Shown: positions 7,968 to 14,840 of the stretch, in pieces
How positions within the stretch are numbered: the first letter of the stretch is position 1
How the letters are laid out: the number at the start of each line of letters is the position of its first letter
Assembly: GCA_002167465.1 (NCBI GenBank)
Contig: NHBL01000006.1
Coordinates: forward strand, 1 to 24,596
Origin: a bacterium TMED6
GTDB lineage: Bacteria; Fidelibacterota; Marinisomatia; SCGC-AAA003-L08; D37C17
Direction of reading: 5' to 3'
Length of the DNA: 24,596 nucleotides
Translations under genes and position numbers: made by a program
The notes under the pieces: model-generated
Told to the model about the DNA's origin: nothing
Databases searched by the model: none
Seen by the model: only the letters and a program-made list of their open reading frames with translations

Positions 7968-9971
7968 ATGCGTAAATATCTATCTTATCTTTTATTAATC
8001 ATTATATCTTTATCATCGCTCATACTTAGTTTTGAATGTTCAACATTAAAACTTGATAATATATCTTCAGAAAGAGCATTAACGACACTTAAAGCTTTAG
8101 GTTATAATACAGTTGAGCATACAAATGTGTATATGGATGATATAAAACTAAGCACACTCTCCCCAATGGATGAAACTGATACTTCAAGTGATATATTTAT
8201 AATAGATATACCAGATTATGATAACTATAGCCTAAATAATTTAGAGTCTAACAATGATGATGATGATAATGCATTTAACCAATATCTATCTGGAACTTCT
8301 ATGGATAAACCAACCCAAAGTGATCCCATTGAAAGAATAATGGTTTGCTATAAGAAAGATAAAGTTAGCCAATATAGTGATTTTTTAAACACATTATATA
8401 ATAAGCTAGATGTTCCAGCTAAACAAATTTTAATAGAAGCTTTAATAGTTGAAATAAATAGTGATGCAGTAAAAGATCAAGGGCTTGCATTAGAGTATTT
8501 AAACCAACAAGATGGATTAAGTATTAATACACCTAGAAATGACGGATCGCCTTTATCAATTATTTTTTCTGAAGAAGATTTTATTGAACAAGCTATTGAT
8601 GAATATGGCTATCCCTTTACAAACACACTTGATGATATTTTTAAAGTTAAACTAAATGCACTTATTAATGATAAATCAGCTGAAATTTTGTCTAAACCAT
8701 CTGTTCTAGTTTTAGATGGAAGACAAGCTAGAATTCAAGTTGGTCAACAAATACCAATAACTAAGTTACCAATTTCTGCTTTCAGCGGGGATGAAATATT
8801 AATTCCTGATATTGAATATTTACCAGTAGGTATTGTTTTAAATTTGAAGCCCAGAATTAGTAATGATTTAAAAAGCGTATCAATGCAAGTTGAAACAATA
8901 ATTACAGAGACTGAAGAATTGACCTCTGGAGTTTTAGAGGCACCAATTATTAATAATAGAAAAGTAGAATCTCACGTTAAAGTCCTTAATAATACTCCAT
9001 TTATCATTGGTGGATTAATAAGTAATAAGAAAGCAGACCAAGAAGGGCGTATTCCTATTTTAAGTAAAATCCCTTTTTTAGGAAAACTATTTTCATGGAA
9101 CACAAAACAGTCTATCAAAAAAGAAGTTATAGTAGTTATAACTCCCCACATAATTGATAACAATGATGCTAATTTTAGCAGGGTAATCCCGCAAGATGAA
9201 TCAATTTTTGATTCATTTGGTAATACATTATTTCCTAATAGTTATAGATTAAAAGAGTCTGATATATACGATTTAAATTTTATCACAGAAAGTAATTATC
9301 TAAAAAATATAAAGATTAATGCAGAAAATATGCAAAATTCTGAAAATGAAGAAATTAAAAGCCTGTCTAATGATTTACTGAATAACTTCATACCAGGTGA
9401 AGAAATAATTACTAGAAGAATGTTATATGATATTATAGAAAAACAAAATTATTTCAAAGTTGTTGATTCTGACAAAATTATATTCTTTAATAATGAAAAA
9501 GATTATGGTGTAGACTTTATAAAAAATTATTTTAAGACAATTGGTCAAGCTAATAAAGGTATATTATTATTAGTAAGTAAAGATAATAGCTCCAATGATA
9601 CTTTTTTTAGACCAGGTGTTAGTATTAAAGAAATAAATCTAAGTGAAAACTATAATTATAAAAGCTTACTTAAAAATGAATGGGATAAAAATGATGGTTA
9701 TTATCCTATTTTATTGACAAATCAGAAAGATCTTAAAAGATTATATGAAATCCTTATTATGCAAGAAGTACTAAAACTTAATTCTTCTTTAGAATTAACA
9801 ATTAAAGAGTTTAAAAGGGGTTTAGAAATTCAATTTCCAGCTAAGGATTTAATATCAAATAATAGTTTTGTCATTGATGAAAATATTGCAAATTATTTCT
9901 ATGAAACTAATTTTTATTATGAGCGTTTTGAAGAAGAATTCAAAAGAGAAACTAGTTATCTATTAAAATAA
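7968..9971 (+). CDS. Secretin (GspD/PilQ family outer-membrane channel) with a long unassigned C-terminal extension
   Basis: A signal peptide (MRKYLSYLLLIIISLSSLIL) precedes a short periplasmic part (about 25-150) with an acidic low-complexity stretch (NNDDDDN). The secretin core covers about 150-400: QILIEALIVEIN, then KLNALINDKSAEILSKPSV, GQQIPI, LKPRIS, and the family signature from VESHVKVLNNTPFIIGGLIS to IPFLGKLFSW and EVIVVITPHII. Secretins form large gated outer-membrane rings for type II/III secretion, type IV pili or phage export. After the core, about 265 residues (401-667) match no secretin part I know and look like a mixed alpha-beta soluble domain. The N-terminal part is short, with room for about one N-domain. 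No ATPase, inner-membrane or pseudopilin genes are in view. The gap to the SMR gene is 15 bases, so they are likely co-transcribed. Confidence 0.88.
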   Translation: MRKYLSYLLLIIISLSSLILSFECSTLKLDNISSERALTTLKALGYNTVEHTNVYMDDIKLSTLSPMDETDTSSDIFIIDIPDYDNYSLNNLESNNDDDDNAFNQYLSGTSMDKPTQSDPIERIMVCYKKDKVSQYSDFLNTLYNKLDVPAKQILIEALIVEINSDAVKDQGLALEYLNQQDGLSINTPRNDGSPLSIIFSEEDFIEQAIDEYGYPFTNTLDDIFKVKLNALINDKSAEILSKPSVLVLDGRQARIQVGQQIPITKLPISAFSGDEILIPDIEYLPVGIVLNLKPRISNDLKSVSMQVETIITETEELTSGVLEAPIINNRKVESHVKVLNNTPFIIGGLISNKKADQEGRIPILSKIPFLGKLFSWNTKQSIKKEVIVVITPHIIDNNDANFSRVIPQDESIFDSFGNTLFPNSYRLKESDIYDLNFITESNYLKNIKINAENMQNSENEEIKSLSNDLLNNFIPGEEIITRRMLYDIIEKQNYFKVVDSDKIIFFNNEKDYGVDFIKNYFKTIGQANKGILLLVSKDNSSNDTFFRPGVSIKEINLSENYNYKSLLKNEWDKNDGYYPILLTNQKDLKRLYEILIMQEVLKLNSSLELTIKEFKRGLEIQFPAKDLISNNSFVIDENIANYFYETNFYYERFEEEFKRETSYLLK

Positions 9972-9986
9972 TATTTAGTAATTATA

Positions 9987-10304
9987 ATGGCATACTTTTA
10001 TCTAATATTGGCAATTTTATTTGAAGTCACGGGAACAATACTACTACCTGTATCTAAAAACTTTACAAAAATCATACCAACGATTTGTTTGTCAATATCA
10101 TATATTTTAGCATTTTACTTTTTAACATTTCCTATGAAAAGTTTACCCATAGCGATAGTATATGGTACCTGGTGTGGTTTAGGTATTCTGTGCATTTCAA
10201 TCCTGAGTTATCTAGTTTATGATCAGACATTACAATGGCAATCTATTGTTGGTTTATTTTTTATTATCATTGGTGTGATTGTTGTTAATTTATTTGCCAC
10301 ATAA
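9987..10304 (+). CDS. Small multidrug resistance (SMR) family membrane transporter
   Basis: At 105 residues with four hydrophobic segments this has the size and layout of EmrE/Sug/Qac proteins. The proton/substrate-binding glutamate is present (Glu13, equivalent to EmrE Glu14), as are Tyr59 and Trp62 in AIVYGTWCGLG (EmrE Tyr60 and Trp63), and the last helix ends VIVVNL as in the family. It should act as an antiparallel dimer in the inner membrane, exchanging protons for lipophilic cations or guanidinium-like compounds; the true substrate is unknown. It starts 15 bases after the secretin stop and 38 bases before the dockerin-beta-lactamase gene. There is no clear Shine-Dalgarno, and translation may be coupled to the secretin. 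Confidence 0.9.
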   Translation: MAYFYLILAILFEVTGTILLPVSKNFTKIIPTICLSISYILAFYFLTFPMKSLPIAIVYGTWCGLGILCISILSYLVYDQTLQWQSIVGLFFIIIGVIVVNLFAT

Positions 10305-10342
10305 GGTGTCTTTTAATAATTATTAAATTAATTTCAAATGAT

Positions 10343-11548
10343 ATGCGATATATAATAATATTTTTTACTATAATTACTTTATCTATTTCTAATGAATGTC
10401 CTGGCGATGTAAACATTGATAATTCAATTAACATACAAGATATTATATTAATTTCTAATCACACCTTAAATTTAAATTCATTAGAGGATGAAGGTCTAAT
10501 TAATGCAGATATTAATAACGATGGAATCATAAATATATTAGATATTATTTCAGTAGTTAATTTAATCTTAAATAATTTAGTTTTTTGTGAAGATTCAATA
10601 ATAGATTTAAGTCTTGATTGGGAGATAGAAGAAGATTTATCATATTTTGATTATTATCAACTTGAAAATATATTAAATACTGAAATAAGCGAATTAAGTT
10701 CAATTGAAGGAATAGTTATTATTCATAAAGGTAAAATTATTTCTGAAAATTATTTTAATGATAGCTCAATATCTGATACATTTAATATTCAATCTGTAAC
10801 TAAAAGTTTTATTTCTACATTGATTGGACAAGCTATTGATAGAGGTATTTTAAATTTTGAAGATACTTTAAATATTACTTTTGGTTATCCTGATATTCAT
10901 TTAGAAAATCTAACATTAGAAAATTTATTAACTATGTCATCAGGATATAGTGATTATTATGTATATCCTGAATGGATTTATGTAGATTTAAATGAGTTAG
11001 TTACAATGCCAGTAATAAATCAAGGAGGATTTTGGTATAATAATAGTAGTTGCCATTTAAATGCGCATATTATTTATGAAACAACTGGACAGACACCAAT
11101 TGAATTTGCTAATAGCAATCTTTTTCCTTTTTTAGGTATAATAAATCCTTTTTGGCTTGATGGCAATAATGATATCAATGATGGTTCATCCAGCATTTGG
11201 TTAACATTAAGAGAAATGGTGAAGCTTGGACAACTTTACAATCAAAATGGCTATGCTTCATCTAATAATCAAATAATTTCTTCTGAATATATAGATAAAG
11301 CCACTTCTAATTTAATTGAAACTGGTTGGTCATATTATGGTTTTGAAAATTTAGATGGTTATGGATATTTGTGGTGGATTCCTCAAGAAGGTTATCTTGC
11401 ATATGGATATGGTGGGCAATTTATAGCTGTTTTTCCTGAAAGAGATTTAGTTATTGGAACCCATTCTGAAACATTTAGTGAAACAGCTTATCAGATTGAA
11501 TTACTAAATATTATTTATAATCAAATAGCTCCATTATTTAATAATTAG
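10343..11548 (+). CDS. Secreted beta-lactamase-fold serine hydrolase with N-terminal dockerin
   Basis: A signal peptide (MRYIIIFFTIITLSIS) is followed at once by a two-repeat dockerin (about residues 20-80; DVNIDNSINIQD and DINNDGIINILD). The rest (about 105-400) is a class C beta-lactamase/penicillin-binding-protein/6-aminohexanoate-hydrolase fold. The nucleophile SxxK is Ser151-Val-Thr-Lys154, the YxN motif is Tyr232-Asn-Asn234 with the usual following helix (HIIYETTGQTPIEFA), and the third motif is a GYGGQ in YGYGGQF before the FPERDLVIG strand. This family covers esterases, amidases, D-amino-acid peptidases and true beta-lactamases; the sequence does not decide between them. The protein is predicted to be exported and to act outside the cytoplasm. 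It ends four bases from the convergent transporter gene. Confidence 0.88.
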   Translation: MRYIIIFFTIITLSISNECPGDVNIDNSINIQDIILISNHTLNLNSLEDEGLINADINNDGIINILDIISVVNLILNNLVFCEDSIIDLSLDWEIEEDLSYFDYYQLENILNTEISELSSIEGIVIIHKGKIISENYFNDSSISDTFNIQSVTKSFISTLIGQAIDRGILNFEDTLNITFGYPDIHLENLTLENLLTMSSGYSDYYVYPEWIYVDLNELVTMPVINQGGFWYNNSSCHLNAHIIYETTGQTPIEFANSNLFPFLGIINPFWLDGNNDINDGSSSIWLTLREMVKLGQLYNQNGYASSNNQIISSEYIDKATSNLIETGWSYYGFENLDGYGYLWWIPQEGYLAYGYGGQFIAVFPERDLVIGTHSETFSETAYQIELLNIIYNQIAPLFNN

Positions 11549-11557
11549 TTAATTATT
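11540..11557. terminator. AT-only inverted repeat across a convergent gene junction
   Basis: AATAATTA-GT-TAATTATT is a perfect 8-bp inverted repeat spanning both stop codons of the convergent genes, which are only four bases apart. It is the only hairpin candidate at this junction. With no G-C pairs in the stem it would be a weak terminator at best. Confidence 0.2.
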
Positions 11558-14500
11558 TATTTATAATATTATTAGCATTTCTTAGTCTATCACATAGCAT
11601 ACTTAACACACCCTTAACTACATGTTGGTTTGAATACAAAACATTCTTGAATTTATTGGAGTTTAATTTTAGAAGTACTGAATTTGTAATAGTTGTTGCA
11701 TCAGCTGACCTAGGCTCCCCATCTAGTAAAGCCATTTCTCCAAAATAGTCCCCTCTTTTTAGGCATACTAATTCATTATCACCTTTAGATATTCTTATTT
11801 CGCCATTAAAAATAAAATACATTGAATCACCAACTTCTCCATCTTTGAAAATCACAGTATTATCAGAATATTGGATTTCTTCTAATTCTTGTGAAATAAA
11901 AATCAATTCTTTAGCAGGTATATCTTTAAATATACTAGAATCTTTTAAATATAAAGTCTTTTCTAAACTCGTTATCATTTGCTCTAAAATTAATTTAATA
12001 TTATCTATTTTCAAAAAATTTTCTTTATTATAATCAGTATTTTTGATTAATAAGTTAAAATATTTATTATTAGACATTAATTCAGTAAATAGATCCGTAT
12101 TATTATTAAAAACTTCGAATGAAGAAATAAAGTCATACCATTGATCTTCACCAAGCATTTTAGTCTCAACTAAATGATTAATATCAACAGTTTTCAAATA
12201 TTTATAAAATTTTAAACTATAATTATTTTTATCAAGTAAACTAATATCATCTAGAATAGGAATAATTTTATCCTTATATTTTTTAGTTAATGATTCTTCA
12301 AAAATTTCAATAACTTTATGAAGATATAACTCATTTGAAAATAAATTTAAATTTAAATTTTTCTTAAATAATTCTTCATTATTATAATATAAAAGCTTTA
12401 CCAAAATTTTAGTTTTTTTATTAATTCTATATTTAAAATATTCTTCAATAATTCTTCTTTCTTCTGAATCTCTATCGATTAAAAAAGACAACCTAATATA
12501 TAGATATAACGAGCTGTTTAACTCATCGATTAACCTTTCAATTAATCTATTATCAATTTTATCATCATTATTTTTAGACTTAATTTCTATAATAGAATCA
12601 CATATACGATCAAATGTATAATCATCTTTTAATGATTTTTTAAAATAGTCATTATATAAAATAATAGATTTATCATGATTAATTTGTAAAGCTAATTCAT
12701 TTATAAATAATTTCTTTTCAATTAAATAATTTTTATTTAATAGTTTTAATTTAAAAAAAGTGAAAAGTTCTATTTGCTCAGCATTTTGTAAAAAGGAGAT
12801 TAATTTTGGATCAATATATGACTGCTTAAAGCAATTATCTACAATACTATCCCATAAATATTTATCATCATAAACTTTAATAAATTTTAACGCCTTTATT
12901 AATAATTCATAATCTAAACTAGAAGATATTTTTATAAATTGCTTAGTATCTAAATTCAAAAAATCTGTATTAATATATTTAATTATATAGTTACAATCCT
13001 CAAGGTTATTTAATCTTTCATACAATTGATTTATAATTTCTGTTTTATTGCCTATTTTGTATTGAAGTGAATTATTAATTGCAGCGTATTTTAAAATTGG
13101 AGATCGTGATTGACATAAATCTTCATTTAATAAACGCACTTCTTTATTATCTCTTTTAAATAAAATATTTAAACAATCAGCTGATAATTCATTATTTGAT
13201 TTGACCTGATTTATCAGATAATCTGATTTTATTGATTCTTCATCATCATAAAAGTATTTTAAAATTTCTTTCTGAGTCTTTATATCACTTTCATAAAAAA
13301 CTTCAATGAGAGTTATTTTACATTTCTCAATAATATTCTTATCAAGAAGCTTCAAAATAAAATATCTGTCTTTTTTATCATCAATAATTTTTTTATTTAC
13401 AATATCTAACATTTCAATATTGTTGGAAAAATTAATGGAATTTTTATTTTCAAATGATAGTGATCTATCATCTATAGCACGAACTAGTTCATTTATATAA
13501 TATGTTTTTGAATTCATCATTATAAAAATTAGAAATAATAGTAAACATATAAGAACTGGAATAATATTTATAAATTGTAATTCAAAGTAAATTGTTAAGA
13601 TAATTAAGAGTCCACCAAATGAACTAAAAATATTTTTAAAAAGAATATTTACTAATGGTTTAATTGGATCTTTTATATAGCTTGGTAAAGGCATCCATAA
13701 TATCTGCATAGATGTATCATGTAAGGTTGATTTAAAAATTTGCTCATTTCCTTTCAAAAGAAAAATAATTACGTATGAAGAAACAATGATTGAAAAAGGT
13801 GATAATAGCAATAAAAGCATTGGAAGTATTAATAATGTATAAGCAATACCAAATCTTTTAAAAATATAGCTAGAAACAAATATTTGAACCAAAAATGATA
13901 ACAATGAAGCAATAGAATAAAACTGAGTAAAGTAATTGGTTAATTGATCTGGATTATTTGAAAACTTATCATATGAACTTAGTTTAAAATAATAATCAAT
14001 AAATACTGATATTATAGTAAATAAAAATATTATTGAAATAATGTTTAAGACATATTTATTTTGAATTAATTTAAGGACAGATTCATCAGATTTTTTTTTA
14101 TTTTCTATTTTAGTTTTACCAGAAAATGATTTTGTAGTTAATTGCTTTATAAACAATGGACAAAATAATATTAAAAAATTAAATAATATCAAAAAGTCTT
14201 TTTGAGAAATATATTGAGTTAATATAGATAAACTACTCCCTAATAAAATTGCTGATAAGAATCCACCTGATGTAATGACTCCATACAACCTTTTAGCTTG
14301 TCTTGTACTAAATGTAGATGATAATGAACGCCAAAAAAGAAATGCAATCATTGCTATTTGAAAATCTACAAATACATAATAAAATAAGATTGTAGTACTA
14401 TTTATATTAGTCAAAGATAAAATTGATATTATAAATATTATCACATGAATGATAATCCCTTTTTTAAAAAGATCTATTTTATCTAAAATAAATGTTATAA

Positions 14501-14693
14501 ACCATACAGACAATCCAATAATTAAGGGGGTAACAATATATAAAACTGATAGTTCTTCTTTACCAAATGAGTTAAGAAATAGAGAATCCCTATATGATTT
14601 GGAAACAATAAAAAATGAAACAATAAAAAATGAATAAAAAAATCCATAAACAATAGATGATTTTTCATTATTTCTAATATTAAAAATTTTCAT
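11553..14693 (-). CDS. Translocase/MFS-like membrane protein fused to helical repeat region and cyclic-nucleotide-binding domain
   Basis: The 1046-residue protein has three parts. Residues 1 to about 400 hold around a dozen hydrophobic segments, starting NIRNNEKSSIVYGFF and with KSYRDSLFL, resembling the ATP/ADP translocase (NTT/Tlc) and MFS-like family. About 410-900 is a long soluble helical region that reads like degenerate HEAT repeats (for example SPILKYAAINNSLQ). About 910-1030 is a cyclic-nucleotide-binding domain with the phosphate-binding cassette intact: Glu986 in YFGEMALLDGE and Arg995 in PRSADATT. It is an inner-membrane protein; transport gated by cAMP or cGMP is an attractive inference, but the solute is unknown and nucleotide exchange is unproven. 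Similar fusions are known in other bacteria. The start lies only 37 bases beyond the lon-tRNA terminator, leaving little room for a promoter. Confidence 0.8.
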   Translation of the reverse strand: MKIFNIRNNEKSSIVYGFFYSFFIVSFFIVSKSYRDSLFLNSFGKEELSVLYIVTPLIIGLSVWFITFILDKIDLFKKGIIIHVIIFIISILSLTNINSTTILFYYVFVDFQIAMIAFLFWRSLSSTFSTRQAKRLYGVITSGGFLSAILLGSSLSILTQYISQKDFLILFNFLILFCPLFIKQLTTKSFSGKTKIENKKKSDESVLKLIQNKYVLNIISIIFLFTIISVFIDYYFKLSSYDKFSNNPDQLTNYFTQFYSIASLLSFLVQIFVSSYIFKRFGIAYTLLILPMLLLLLSPFSIIVSSYVIIFLLKGNEQIFKSTLHDTSMQILWMPLPSYIKDPIKPLVNILFKNIFSSFGGLLIILTIYFELQFINIIPVLICLLLFLIFIMMNSKTYYINELVRAIDDRSLSFENKNSINFSNNIEMLDIVNKKIIDDKKDRYFILKLLDKNIIEKCKITLIEVFYESDIKTQKEILKYFYDDEESIKSDYLINQVKSNNELSADCLNILFKRDNKEVRLLNEDLCQSRSPILKYAAINNSLQYKIGNKTEIINQLYERLNNLEDCNYIIKYINTDFLNLDTKQFIKISSSLDYELLIKALKFIKVYDDKYLWDSIVDNCFKQSYIDPKLISFLQNAEQIELFTFFKLKLLNKNYLIEKKLFINELALQINHDKSIILYNDYFKKSLKDDYTFDRICDSIIEIKSKNNDDKIDNRLIERLIDELNSSLYLYIRLSFLIDRDSEERRIIEEYFKYRINKKTKILVKLLYYNNEELFKKNLNLNLFSNELYLHKVIEIFEESLTKKYKDKIIPILDDISLLDKNNYSLKFYKYLKTVDINHLVETKMLGEDQWYDFISSFEVFNNNTDLFTELMSNNKYFNLLIKNTDYNKENFLKIDNIKLILEQMITSLEKTLYLKDSSIFKDIPAKELIFISQELEEIQYSDNTVIFKDGEVGDSMYFIFNGEIRISKGDNELVCLKRGDYFGEMALLDGEPRSADATTITNSVLLKLNSNKFKNVLYSNQHVVKGVLSMLCDRLRNANNIINK

Positions 14694-14730
14694 AACATTA
14701 ATTAATTAAGTGAGTTTTCAATTTAAGATT

Positions 14731-14761
14731 AAAAAAACCCCTTAAAAAAGGGGTTTTTTTT
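14731..14761 (-). terminator. Strong intrinsic terminator of the lon-tRNA-Val transcript
   Basis: AAAAAAACCCCTT and AAGGGGTTTTTTT form a perfect 13-bp stem around a four-base loop, with a run of Ts on either strand, so it can work in both directions. On the minus strand the stem begins four bases after the tRNA 3' end. It closes the leftward dehydrogenase-lon-tRNA block and separates it from the transporter gene. Confidence 0.88.
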
Positions 14762-14765
14762 AATG

Positions 14766-14840
14766 TGGGCGATGAGAGACTCGAACTCCCGACTTCCTCC
14801 TTGTAAGGGAGGCACTCTGAACCAACTGAGTTAATCGCCC
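14766..14840 (-). tRNA. tRNA-Val (anticodon UAC)
   Basis: Read on the minus strand, a full cloverleaf forms: acceptor GGGCGAT/ATCGCCC, D stem ACTC/GAGT, anticodon stem CCTCC/GGAGG with loop CTTACAA (anticodon TAC, reading GUA/GUG), and T arm GGGAG-TTCGAGT-CTCTC. The anticodon arm is identical to that of the E. coli tRNA-Val(UAC). The discriminator is A and CCA is not encoded. The 5' end directly follows the lon stop codon and the 3' end is four bases from the terminator. Confidence 0.96.

Noticed and set aside
10312..10327. TTTAATAATTATTAAA, a 16-base perfect palindrome before the dockerin-beta-lactamase gene
   Set aside because: It contains no G or C and such palindromes are expected by chance in DNA of this composition; no other sign of an operator or terminator.
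14766..14840. tRNA-Val as an integration site for a mobile element
   Set aside because: No integrase gene, no direct repeat of the tRNA 3' end is seen, and both flanks are ordinary chromosomal genes.
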